This document shows, piece by piece, positions 23,028-34,069 of a stretch of DNA of 64,000 nt. Under the pieces are notes generated by a model. The model worked only from the letters and a program-made list of their open reading frames with translations, was not told the DNA's origin and searched no databases. This stretch comes from Branchiostoma lanceolatum (lineage: Eukaryota > Chordata > Leptocardii > Amphioxiformes > Branchiostomatidae). A program made the translations under genes and the position numbers. The DNA is taken from positions 12,044,052 to 12,108,051 of the forward strand of contig NC_089740.1 in NCBI RefSeq assembly GCF_035083965.1, read 5' to 3'. Each line of letters starts with the position of its first letter. The stretch's first letter is position 1.

Positions 23028-24534
23028 GAATACCAACAGGGCTGCCATACGGGGAGTTCTGTAGAAGGCTTGTCAGCCATTATTTTCTAATCCTAAAACA
23101 TTGGTCACTTGAAAACTGAACAGATTTGAAGGTGATGTTGGAAAACTTGGAAACCTGCTTTTTGGCACAAGACTTAAGTAATTTGAGAGACCATGTTTAT
23201 CTCAACATAACAGATCCTTTTATTTAGTCATAGTAGTGTATATTGTTATATAGATATTCACCTTTCAAAACTGCACCGACCATGGTCTATTTACAGTTTT
23301 GGGGGGAGTCTGTACAGGCAGACCAAGTTGTATGGGTACTGTCCATGCCTAGTGTAACAGAGGACTTTGTGTGGTTTGTGGTGCCTCCATCTAGACTGAA
23401 TGAGCCTCGTCACGCTGTTAGAATCACATCAAGAGAGTTCACACCCAGCTTGGCAGTACAATTAGTGTTTGTGTGACAGCTTTTTACAAACCAGTGAATG
23501 ACATTCAAGTCAGCATGAAGGTCATGTCAAATTTTGACTGTGGTGATGAGGAATACTGAAGTTTATGTTGAGAAAATGGTGTACATGTATATGCAGTATT
23601 AAATAGAATATGTGTCTGAACTTGAGAGATTAGAATAGGTCATCTTTTTTCTAAAGGAAAAGTCCATTTCAACAAAAGTTTAGTGGGAGCACTGAAAGAC
23701 ATCATGATTCAGTCTGAAACTGTGGCAATGTAGTTTTTTATTGTAAGAATAATATCACTAGACCATGGTCGACATTCACCTCATATAGAAAGGGGGATTT
23801 CTGTCCATTCTATATATATACATTATTCTATATTCATGTATATGTATATGCATACACTTATATCAAAATAAACATTGTAATGTAGAACTTTCCGTGTCAA
23901 TTTTCTACTTGTGCCTGACATGTTTTTCTTAGTATACTGCAGTCAACATTGCAACACTATGTAGCTGTCAATAGTTCTACTCATGTAGCATACACCGCAG
24001 TCAACGCTACAACACTTTGTAGCTTTTAATACTTAACCAGTCATTCCGACACACCTTCCACACAGGTGTAAGGCCCCACCCCACATGGCCACTGCTGGCT
24101 GGTTGGGCCCATCGCCATGTAAGCATATATAAGCAAGGACATGATTGTCGAGCCGGACTTGGTCAACAAGTTAGTTACATGTAATATAGTCTAGGGCTAG
24201 GATTTGGACATTTAGCGGCGCTCTCTAATTACACTTATATACTGAATATACTATATGAATAGAGAAAAGGCCACACAGGTTTCAATATGATTGTGTTTGT
24301 ATTTTAATGAGATAATTACTTCACAAATATACAACAACAGGACTGGCTTACAGGTACTTCGGTTACATAAAGGTCGGTAGCCCATTACGTTCCCATGTAA
24401 GGGACAGGAAGGTAAACAACCCCAAACCGTTGTTGAAGTATTGTACTGGCCGGTCAAGAACCCCTCTCTGATCTGATTGTACAATTCAGTAAACACCCTC
24501 GTTTCGATGTTCAAGCACCATTGTATAAGATCAG
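23028..24534. other. Element interior without recognised gene
   Basis: AT-rich, with AATAAA at 23867. The minus frame 24251-24538 (TDLIQWCLNIETRVFTEL) directly follows the end of the 28S homology and may be residual coding sequence, but no family is recognised. Confidence 0.4.
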
Positions 24535-25195
24535 TCACGTCGCCAGTTCCATGCGCGGGTCGACCCGGCCAACGGGCCTCGTTCAGTCACGGAAACTCCC
24601 ATCTCGCTTCTTGTCCGTCCCAGTGCGATCGTGACAGCACTTATTAGAGCCAATTCTTCTCCTGAAGTTACGGATCCGGCTACCCGACTTCCCTTACCTA
24701 CGTTGGTCTATCGACGAGATGCTGTACACCTTGGAGACCTACTACGTTATGGTACGGACAGACGTGAAAATTGCACGTCTCTCTCTTTAATGAAGAGAGA
24801 GTCACGTCTCTCTCTTCAATGGCCCACCTGAGCGTACCGGCACCATAAAAGCCGCGGTGCTTTACGGGGCAGCTTTCCTTATCTCCGGGCAAACCGATTC
24901 CTGGACACGTGCGCCTTACAAAGAAAAGAGCACTCTTTCCGGGGCTCATACCCACGTCAACGACTTCGCTTGCGTTGCTGCGCCGGGCGAACATTTCCCC
25001 GTTCGCGGGAATGTTAACCCGATTCCCTTTCGGTATGCCGGGGCGGCTCGTGACGCACAGAATCCCGCGGCCGCACCCGCCACCGTGCGCCCGACGAACC
25101 TCGGAAGGACCCGAACACCCAACCTCGTTACTGCTTGGAGCAAGCAGAGCGAGCCGGGGCGACGCGCAGTGACCACGAAACCGGGCCCGCACTTC
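24535..25195 (-). rRNA. 28S rRNA pseudogene, downstream segment
   Basis: Reading the minus strand gives 28S landmarks: CCCCGGAAAGAGTGCTCTTT TCTTTGTAAGG, CAGGTCTCCAAGGTG-like TAGGTCTCCAAGGTG, GTAGGTAAGGGAAGTCGG, AGCCGGATCCGTAACTTCAG and AATTGGCTCTAATAAG. Many conserved positions are changed (often C to T or G to A). Homology fades near 24535 with no 28S 3' end. It resumes upstream at 27618 after the inserted palindromic element. Confidence 0.85.
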
Positions 25196-27617
25196 CGGAA
25201 TAGACCCCTTTCCAAATACCGCGGCCATTTTGAATCCAGGGCGCGCGCACGTGATTCGAGCGCGGGAAAAGTCAACACCCGGTAAGACCAAGCCAGCGGT
25301 AAGGCGCTCCCAGTAGAAACCAGCGTTGAGTCATCTTCGGCGGCGAGATGTTCTCCTTCTCGGTGAAATCCATCGATATATTTGCATGGCACAAGTAGAT
25401 GATATTGTTGTGGACACTTGGACTAGATATCGGCCAGTAAAATTGTGAATTTCTGCTACTTTTCCACAGTTTCTGCCGGGATGTTGAACGCGCGCTACAG
25501 TGATAAAATGCTGATATGTTTACACCGCGTGCTTGTAATTTCCCTAATAATGTTAGCTAAAGTCGAGAAAAATCCCACAAAACATACACTTTTCGGATCA
25601 TTTTAGCTTCGTTTAGGTATGAATATAACTCTTGAGCCTTTTGGCTGTCGTGACAATGCCAACATCATCTTGAAATTACGTTAGTTTGAGGGAGGGTTTT
25701 GTTTTCTGTGCAGCGTTACATCGACTTCGCTCAGCAATATTTGACATTTCCGTTGAATGCAATCCCACAAAAAAAACAAGACGTGAAAATATAGACTTGA
25801 GTTCAATGTCCTTTTGGGTACAAATTTGGCAGCATTCCGGCGGCTTTTTGACGATCTTTTCGGATGCCAAGAATTTAGGCTTGAGGACTCCAAGTACGCG
25901 AGTGAAGTTGTGTTTTCCATTCTATCTGACGTTTCTTTAAATCATTTTGCGCGGCAATATTTCAGATATCTGTTGGCCGGATGGAACCCAAAAAACGTTA
26001 AATAATATTGACTTGAGGACTGAAGGACCTCCGGCCGATATTTTTCCTTTTGTTGTGGGGTTTCATCCTGTGGAAATCTAAGATATTTCCGCAAAAAGTG
26101 ATGTAATAAAACGCTCCAAAGAAAACACGCCCCCTGCTTCACTCACAAGTCGAGAAAAACCCCGTAAAGCATACACTTTTCGGGCTGGGATCCTTATAGC
26201 TACTTAGATAGAAATATACAGAATTTTACCGGTTGTGACTTCCCCTGGGAAAACGCGCGTTGAGAGGGGGTCGTGTTTCTGTCTAGCCTTTCTTTCTTTT
26301 CTGTCTAGCTTTTCCTTTCTCTCTTGTTACATCGCTCCGCAAGCGATATTTGACATTTCCGCTGAATGCAATCCCACAAAAAAAGACCTGAAAATGTAGG
26401 CTTGAGCTAAAGGTAATTTTTTGGGGGAATTTAGCAGAATTTCGGCGGCTTCTTTTGACGAGTTTTCTGAAATATCAAAACCTAAAGTACGTGAGTGAAG
26501 ATGGAGTGTTTTCACTTTGCGCCGTAATATCTTAATTTCCGTCGGATGATATTACAGAAGCGTGAAAATATAGGCTTGAGGGCTTTGCGAGTATAAAAAT
26601 TTGACGGAACTTCGGTGGCTCCTTTGACTTTGACGATATTTCAGTGCCAAGATTAGCTTGATGAAGTTCGTGAGTGAAGCAGGGGGCGTGTTTTCTTTGT
26701 AGCGTTTCATTACATTACTTTTTGCGGAAATATTTTAGATTTCCACAGGATGAAACCCCACAACAAAAGGAAAAATATCGGCCTGAGGTCCTTCAGTCCT
26801 CAAGTCAATATTATTTAACGTTTTTTGGGTTCCATCCGGCCAACAGATATCTGAAATATTGCCGCGCAAAATGATTTAAAGAAACGTCAGATAGAATGGA
26901 AAACACACCTTCACTCACGTACTTAGAGTCCTCAAGCCTAAATACTTGGCATCCGAAAAGATCGTCAAAAAGCCGCCGGAATGCTGCCATATTTAAGGAC
27001 ATTGAACTCAAGCCTAGGCCTATATTTTCACGTTTTTTTGTGTGTGGGATTGCATTCAGCGGAAATGTCAAATATTGCTGAGCGAAGTCGATGTAACGCT
27101 GCACAGAAAACACGACCCTCCCTCAAACTAACGTAATTTCAAGATTATGTTGGCATTGTCACAACAGCCAAAAGGCTCAAGAGTTATATTCATACCTAAA
27201 CGAAGCTAAAATGATCCGAAAAGTGTATGTTTTGTGGGATTTTTCTCGACTTTAGCTAACATTATTAGGGAAATTACAAGCACGCGGTGTAAACATATCA
27301 GCATTTTATCACTGTAGCGCGCGTTCAACATCCCGGCAGAAACTGTGGAAAAGTAGCAGAAATTCACAATTTTACTGGCCGATATCTAGTCCAAGTGTCC
27401 ACAACAATATCATCTACTTGTGCCATGCAAATATATCGATGGATTTCACCGAGGAGGAGAACATCTCGCCGCCGAAGATGACTCAACGCTGGTTTCTATT
27501 GGGAACGCCTTACCGCTGGCTTGGTCTTACCGGGTGTTGACTTTTCCCGCGCTCGAATCACGTGCGCGCGCCCTGGATTCAAAATGGCCGCGGTATTTGG
27601 AAAGGGGTCTATTCCGA
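25196..27617. mobile_element. 2.4-kb palindromic element inserted in the 28S
   Basis: The ends are GGAATAGACCCCTTTCCAAA and its exact inverse. The arms are about 950 bp (25196-26148 and 26672-27617) around a 520-bp loop. Removing it rejoins the 28S with no base gained (..GGCCACTC + GGAAGTGCGGG..), so no clear target duplication is visible. Arms and loop are built from 200-230-bp modules (GAATGCAATCCCACAAAAA, TAGGCTTGAG, TTTCGGCGGCT.., GTGAGTGAAG, GCGTGTTTTCTTTGTAGCG). Motifs GTGGACACTTGGACT..ATATCGGCCAGT and GGGGGCGTGTTTTC.. AGATTTCCAC are shared with the outer terminal repeats. No protein-coding gene was recognised. Confidence 0.85.
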
Positions 27618-29007
27618 GTGGCCTTCGCTTATCACTCATGACCAGCTGACCCATGTCCAACTACTGTTCTCACGTGGAACCCTTCTCCGCTAGTCTTTGA
27701 ATTTCTCGTTTGAATATTTGCTACTACCACTATTACTAAGACCAGCAGCCGCGGCGGCTCCACCCGGACTCGCGCCCGAGGCTTCTGCGCTCACCGCGGC
27801 GGCCCTCCTACTCGTCGCGGCCTGGCTCAGCCGGAGCGGACTGCCGCGACGGCCGGGTATGGGCTTGACGCTCCAGCGCCATCCATTATCAGGGCTAGTT
27901 GATTCGGCAGCTGAGTTGTTACACACTCCTTAGCGGATTAAGCTTGGCCACCGTCCTGCTGTCTGTATCAACCGACACCTTTTCTGGGGTCTGATGAGCC
28001 TCCGCATCGGGCGCCTTAACCCGGCGTTCGGTTCATCCCGCGGCCCGCAGCGCCAGTTCTGCCTACCACACGTGGCCCACTGAGCACTCGCATTCCAAGC
28101 CCGGCTCCACTCGAGCGAGTCGGACACCTTACCAATTGAAAGTTTGAGAATAGGTTGAGGTCGTTTCAGCCTCAAGACCTCTAATCATTCGCTTTACCAG
28201 ATAAAACTGCGACAGAGTGTCAGCTATCTGAGGGGAACTTCGGAGGGAACCAGCTACCTAATGGTCCGATTAGTCTTTCGCCCCTATACCCAAGTTTGAC
28301 GATCGATTTGCACATCAGAATCGCTACGGACCTCGACCAGGGTTTCCCCTGGCTTCGCACTGCTCGGGCATAGTTCACCATCTTTCGGCCGGTACCAACG
28401 CGCACGCTCTAGCGCGACCTCACCGACGGAGCGGTCGAGATCGGCCGGTGGTGCGCCCGCGCCGCGGAGACGGCGGGGATACCACCTCGGACATACGGAC
28501 GGCCCTTCACCTTCATTGCGCCTCTGGGTTTCGTACAACACCCTTGAGTCGCGCACGCGTTAGACTCCTTGGTCCGTGTTTCAAGACGGGTCCTGGTCGG
28601 GTGGACGATCGGACCTCGCCGCAGACCCCGGGCGCCCTGCGTGGCGCACCCGTCGACCGCACGACGGGGACCCGGCCCCTGCCCGCCATGGGGGCAATGG
28701 GCAAACGCGGCGGTGGATTGCCTGTCCTCGGTCCGACAGCGGGCGGCGCACGCACCGCGACTATAACTCCGGAGACCCGAGGGCCCCGGGCACCTTCCGC
28801 GGGGACGTGGCCGCCGTCGAACCGGTCGCGGAAAAACTGAAGCGGGTCCGCACGCCTCGACGCCGGCCGATCGGTCTTGCGATCCATGCTCGGCCGGTGG
28901 GGCGCGGACGGACGCCGCCTGAATCCTCCGGGCGAACCTTGCGGCCCCACCAGTTTACCTCGGTTAGCTAGCGGTTTCACGTCCTCTTGAACTCTTTCTT
29001 CAAAGTT

Positions 29008-29041
<34 letters not shown>

Positions 29042-29307
29042 CCGGTCTCGTGTCCGTATTTAGCCTTAGGCGGAGTTTACCTCCCGCTTTGGGCTGCATC
29101 CCCAAACAACCCAACTCCGAGGAGGGGCAGACCGAACGCCACCGTCGCCGCCATATGGGGCTGACAGCCGCTCTGGGAGAGGCCTCGATCACAAGGACAT
29201 GGGCAACTGTCGACGGACGGAGAGCACCTCCCGAACGCCACAGTTCCCGCGCCCCGTGGGAGCGGAGATTCGGCGCTGGGCTTTTCCTGCTTCACTCGCC
29301 GTTACTG

Positions 29308-29354
<47 letters not shown>

Positions 29355-29385
29355 TATGTGGGTCGTCTCGCCTGAGCTGAGGTCG
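27618..29385 (-). rRNA. 28S rRNA pseudogene, 5' segment
   Basis: Minus-strand landmarks in order: the 28S start with CATATTAAGCATATTACTAA GCGGAGGAAAAG, AACGGCGAGTGAAGC, GGGTTGTTTGGGGATGCAGC, CGAACAAGTACCGTGAGGGA AAGTTGAAAAG, GGTAGCTGGTTCCCTCCGAA, GCGAATGATTAGAGGTCTTG, GATGAACCGAACGCCGGGTT AAGGCGCC, CGCTAAGGAGTGTGTAACAA CTCA, GACGAGTAGGAGGGCC, and AGTAGCAAATATTCAAACGA GAA. Decay is evident: universal GACCCGCTGAATTTAAGC reads GACCCACATATTAAGC, and GGGGCCGAAACGATCT reads GAGGCTGAAACGACCT. Proteins predicted in this span on either strand are shadows of rRNA. Confidence 0.92.
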
Positions 29386-29795
29386 AGGAGTGGAGTGAGC
29401 AAACGCGCAAAGCGCTGCTCTTTGGCGACCGTCCATTCGTTGCGGACGGGCACGCCGCCTGCCGACGCCCTTCGCAGTCTAGCTCGCCGGGGAGAGAGTA
29501 TCAGCTCGATTGTTAGGGCTGCAATTCGGACGGCCGGCGGGGACGCGCCAAGCCGGGTCGGGGTCGCGAGGAGGAACTCCCCACGGTCCACCCGAGCGAG
29601 GCGCCGCGAGCGCGAGAAGCAAATCGGGTTTGGACGCGAGCGTCTCCGCCGGAGGGAACTGTGAAAATCTGTCCTTCGGGGGACGAAGCTTCTACCGATC
29701 GCCGTGGAAAGCCGCCAGCTTCGACAAAGACACCCAGCCGCGCGCCAGGACCGCAGTCTCTCCATGCGCCCGAGAGCGAGAGAGATGGAGCGGCG
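29386..29795 (-). other. ITS2-like spacer
   Basis: GC-rich sequence between the 5.8S fragment and the 28S start, in the position of ITS2. It has no coding resemblance. Confidence 0.6.
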
Positions 29796-29897
29796 CGAAG
29801 AGTCGATGATCAATGTGTCCTGCAATTCACATTACTTCTCGCAGCTGGCTGCGTTCTTCATCGACACACGAGCCGAGTGATCCACCGCTAGGAGTTG
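29796..29897 (-). rRNA. 5.8S rRNA, 5' two-thirds (truncated)
   Basis: The minus strand reads CTCCTAGCGGTGGATCACTC GGCTCG, GATGAAGAACGCAGCCAGCT, TAATGTGAATTGCAGGACAC and ATTGATCATCGACTCTTCG, as in animal 5.8S. It then breaks off before the expected AACGCA..TTGCGGCC portion and passes directly into ITS2-like sequence, losing about 55-60 nt of the 3' end. Confidence 0.9.
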
Positions 29898-30682
29898 TCG
29901 TTTTATTTTCGTTTGATTTCGCATCGAAAGTTTGTCTTTGCCTCTCGGCATCGTCGTTTCAGAGAAGGGAAGAAGCCGCCCTTCGGAGTGAAGGACGGTG
30001 AACGAGCGGAAGGGCCGGGGGTCGCTTCGCGAACTGGGACCCGCCGTGAAGACCGCTGTGCCCCCTCGACAAAACGCGACCGACCGGCCCGAGCTGGGAA
30101 AGAGAGCCGAGGGGTTGATTGCGCTCGCCCTTCTCTTGAAGACCTCGGGGAGTGGAGCAGTCGGTCGAGACCGCCGGTGGCGACCGAGAACAAGTCCTAC
30201 CCTCTGCCCAAAGGAGGCCTTGGACCGCAGGATGCCCGCTCGAAGTCCGACGCTTAAGGACAGGTCACTCGTCCGCAAGACGGATTGTATCGAGTCAGAA
30301 ACCGAAACGCCGCGCCGGGGTGCCGGGGAGGAGTCGTCTCACCTAGGCGCCGCCGTGAGACTAGCAACTCAACCCCATTCCGCGCAAACCAACAACGCGA
30401 CGCCCCTCCGCCAGGATATAGGTTCCCCCACTTGCGCACGCCCGCTTAAAACTTTTCGCCGGGAGGACCTGACTCCGTCCTCGACCAGGCTACTCGGGGC
30501 GGCTCGCTGGTTTAGCAGGGTATAAGGAACGACGGGCTCACACTGAAGGTACCCGACCAACGTTTCAAGGAAGCTGCCAGGTCCCGCCGCCAACTGGGTT
30601 GGCATGGGTGCTCCTGACACTCCGCCCGCGCTCCTCCGCGAAGGAGGAGCGATTGACGGCAGAGAGCGCCACCTTAAGAGAG
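29898..30682 (-). other. Spacer between the two 5.8S pieces (ITS-like)
   Basis: The part next to 29897 should be ITS1, and the part next to 30683 should be ITS2 of a second unit. No 18S 3' end (GGAAGGATCATTA) is present, so the boundary is undefined. Long frames on both strands reflect GC-rich composition. Confidence 0.5.
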
Positions 30683-30742
30683 CGGGACTGACCCGGGGCC
30701 GCAGACTGCGTTTGAAGAATCGATGATCAATATGTCCTGCAA
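30683..30742 (-). rRNA. 5.8S rRNA, 3' fragment of a second copy
   Basis: The minus strand reads TTGCAGGACATATTGATCAT CGATTCTTCAAACGCAGTCT GCGGCCCCGGGTCAGTCCC. This overlaps the first fragment by about 30 nt and supplies the part missing there. Three C-to-T-type differences mark it as a separate, decayed copy. The true 3' end is missing. Confidence 0.8.
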
Positions 30743-31600
30743 CATCGGGGGAGGGTGCCGGAGCGTACGCGCCCGCAGTTGGGTCGGTCCTCGGACAAGA
30801 TCGGACAGGCTTGCTCGGCTAGTTTCGCCGCCGTCGAGGCGGTACGCGGACGGGGGGCGTGGGGCTGGTGGTGGTTCACGGACCGTCGGCGGGCGGGCCG
30901 GGGTGGTGCCAGGGTCCTCCAAATGCAGACCCCGGTAGAGTCCTTTCCGGGTCGGTGGAGTCGGGGCCGGCGTACGGCCTGTCGACGGGGAGCGGTGGTC
31001 GGTGCCGGTGAGCGCACCTTCACCCCCTTCCCGAAGGTCGCTCACCCTACCTTGAAAGAGAGTGGTCGTTTTTCGTCTAGCGCGGGAAATGACGGCGGAC
31101 ACCGGGTCTCCGGTCAGCACACTCCCTCCCAGTCGTTTTGCTACCCCGCCGATCAGGCTGCCGCTCCCCGCGAGGTCGACCGTGCCGCGGGCGTCCGGAC
31201 GAACCAGCGCTGGGGCAGGGTCTTCCGCGGAGGCGATGCCCAGGTCTTCGGACCCGCCAGTGAACGGACTCACCCCTTCCGTCTGCGTGCGAGGTCGCCT
31301 TTCGGACTCGGTGGTCGGACTCAACCGGCGGAGGCGTCGCCCGAGAGAGTGGGGGCTCGTCCTTCGCGGGACGGCTAGGGCGTTAACGGGAAGCAACGGT
31401 CGGTGTGGCCGGGAGTGCTGCAGCTCAGGCTCCCGAGGCTTCGCGGCCTCGCGGCGCGTTCCCGCTGTTCGGGGGCGTGCGGACTACTGCACGGACCGCG
31501 GATCGCTCTCTGGTGGATCCCCATTACGGCCGACTGCCCCCGTCACCGTTCTCTCGCCGAGACGGGTTTTGACGGGCAGCGCCCGCGCCTCTGCCGGGGA
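30743..31600 (-). other. GC-rich rDNA spacer-like sequence
   Basis: It continues the high-GC island upstream (in transcript sense) of the second 5.8S fragment. No 18S motif was found. The island ends near 31600, where composition returns to background. Confidence 0.5.
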
Positions 31601-31610
31601 TCGTGTAGAC

Positions 31611-31949
31611 TGGTGCAATACAAAAACACAGAGGAGGGAGGAGAGGCAGACCACCTTCGCTGAATTTCATGGACCCCTTTCCAAAACGGGGCTTACCGAG
31701 AGGCTATTCTGTCTGGCTGCCCAATGGACGCTCATTGTGCTTTCGACGGCAACTCATCAGGTGGCGCAAGGGCCTGAGGGGAGGAGGCGTACGCGTTCTT
31801 ATCCAGGTGCGATGGCATGCGACGATGCCGATGGACTTTATTACAAGGACGTTGACCTTGACGAACAACAGTGGTCCTCCTGTGTGTTTGAGCGCCCGTC
31901 CAAAAAGTGGCAGCGGCAACTATTCTGGTGCCTGCTGAAGACAATTTGA
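31611..31949 (+). other. Unidentified open stretch at the edge of the rDNA island
   Basis: The + frame ending at 31949 is open across here and reads ACDDADGLYYKDVDLDEQQW then SSCVFERPSKKWQRQLFW. An alternative + frame (31669-31938) is also open. No family was recognised; it may be a captured coding fragment. Confidence 0.25.
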
Positions 31950-32584
31950 ATATTGTCACACAGGTCTGCATGCTCTTGGTGAGGGGCATTGGCTGTCAGA
32001 TAGAGTATAGAACTAACTTAAAGTCGTGTAGAAGTTGTACTGGCTCCTTAGATTGCTAAGTCAAAGTAGGCACTACAAGCAACAGCACATATTGCAAGTT
32101 GCAACTCTGTAAATAAGATCAGGCATTGTGGAGCAAACTCTGAAAGGGCCTAATTTGAAATAGATAGCTTTGATTTCAAACTGCAGGCCAACATCCTGAA
32201 TTTCTAATGTTTATAGCACTAGACAGGCTCCCTGTGGATTTCTACATGTTTATATGCCCTATTCACACTGCAAAGTACAGAACGAGGCCATTGGGTGTTA
32301 ATGGATATTGTTCTTACCAGGGCAAGGAACCAGTCTCTTTAAAACCAGTGGTAGTGAAGCAGTTTTGTATGATATGAACTGTTGAAAATTGTACATACAA
32401 TAAGGAACATTAAGTGAGTCATGATGTTTTTTTTATTAATAGAAAGTAACATTTGCAATCTCCATATAGCCCTTACAATAATAGTTAAATCTGAACTTCT
32501 TTTGACTAATAGGTGACAGCATGAAGGCCCATGTAATAAATGACCATATTGTTCATCAAAACTACAAAAAACTACAAAAAATTC

Positions 32585-33960
32585 ATTCACAACTGCTGAA
32601 CTAAATGTCTGTATAGCAACGAAAACTTGACTACCAGTGACAGAGCAAATAAAAAAAAATCTAAGAAAACTAGTAATTCTCAAATTGATCAATCCAAATA
32701 AATTTATTGGTTCTCTGGTTGCTGTATGAAACAAATGGAGTGTAAGATCAGCATGAAAAATACAACACTTTTAATAGACCCCGTGATAGTCCCATAACAT
32801 TATGTAGGAATAAGCTTACTGCTAAATGCTGGGGAAAAAACAAACCTTTGAGATGTTTGAGATAAGAGTTTCCGGATGAAAGAATTTAGAATAAAATTTT
32901 CAAAGGCAGGGCTTTTCAGGTGTTGAAAAGAGAATTTTGTGGTTGATCTGTACCTGACTGCATGGTCGGCACCGTCAAGCAACAATCCAATACAGATGCT
33001 GAACAGTTCATTCAATGTTTTAATAGTAAACATGGCAAACACAATGAAGAGTGCCAGTCCAAGAACCAAGCAATTACACTGGTACAAAAAAAGCTTCTTT
33101 ACATTCAAGGGAGTTAACTTGGCAGAAAATATCTCTTATGCCTTGCTCAGTCAGTTTTATCTCTGAAACTTAACTCATTTAACAAGGCACTTTTCCTATC
33201 AAAAGGTCATGACAGATAAGGATAAATTCTACGACAAGGATAAAGGTTTCAAGCAATATTAAGTAAAAAATCATGCACATGTAGAAAATGTTTACCTGTC
33301 AACGTACAGAAAATCCATTACATGTACAAAGGAACATAGCTGCAACATGCCCAAGGTTACTTAGTAAGATGAGAAATTGACGAGAGAACGTTCTCTGCCA
33401 TGCTGCAACAAGCAGCCATAACATGTCATCATGGACTTACAGTAAGTGGCCGTGATGATAACCCAGGGGGCATAGGGATGTCAGATGTAGCTTCAAAGCC
33501 ATTATGTTCCAATATGCTTAAAGGAAGTATTGAAATTCATGCGTGCAATTGATCAATCTTCCATACCATCACACCTTCCATTTGACTCCTATAATACAAT
33601 ATGATATTATATTTACTCTAGGAAAGGCAAGGTTGTGGAAATTACAAATACAAGAGTTGCTAGTTCTCCCAAGCATCAGTTTGCAATGTTCAAATATATG
33701 TCTCTGCAACATGTCAAATTGACATTACCACTACATGTATTTCTGTCCAATTCACACCTCCCACATCTGAACGTCTAGCTTAGATTCCTGGATAGTTCTA
33801 AACATTGAACTCAACAGCGATTCTGATATTTCTCCCTGTGAGCTGCAAGACAAGAGAGATAGCAGCATCCCTCCAACTTCATAAGCATCAGTTTCCTGCT
33901 GAGATCTCAAGGCTCACAGTGCAGATAATTCCATATCCTGTACATGTTGGCTTAAATCCC
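32585..33960 (-). CDS. Putative exons of an unidentified gene inside the composite element
   Basis: Three minus-strand exon candidates have good acceptors and donors and agree in phase: 33918-33960 (acceptor ttgcag, donor gtgagc), 33758-33842 (acceptor cttgcag, donor gtgtga) and 32954-33078 (acceptor gtaccag, donor gtacag). Joined in frame they begin DLSQHVQDMELSALSQGEIS, run through LLSSMFRTIQESK, and end in a helical hydrophobic stretch with LGLALFIVFAMFTIKTLNEL. A fourth candidate begins at 32630 (SQVFVAIQTFSSAVV); its end is uncertain, near 32585. The helical pattern resembles ARM/HEAT-type proteins, but this is only an impression. There is no start or stop, so this would be a gene fragment. 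Confidence 0.35.
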
Positions 33961-34069
33961 CTGCAAGTCAGAAAGAAAGAGGTTGAGAAGCATGAAACCT
34001 CATTTTCATCACCAGTCAGTTTAAATGAATAGGATAGTAAAATTGTAGGATAATAAAGAACAACGGCAT

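Noticed and set aside
24535-29385. R1/R2 retrotransposon in the 28S
   Set aside because: The inserted element is a palindrome without a reverse-transcriptase frame and is not at the canonical R1/R2 target sequences.
28284-31949. Many long open frames on both strands (100-295 codons)
   Set aside because: They coincide with 28S/5.8S and GC-rich spacer sequence. Their length follows from few stop codons in GC-rich DNA, and rRNA identity is clear from conserved core motifs. The final ~110 codons of one frame, beyond 31600, are listed separately as unidentified.
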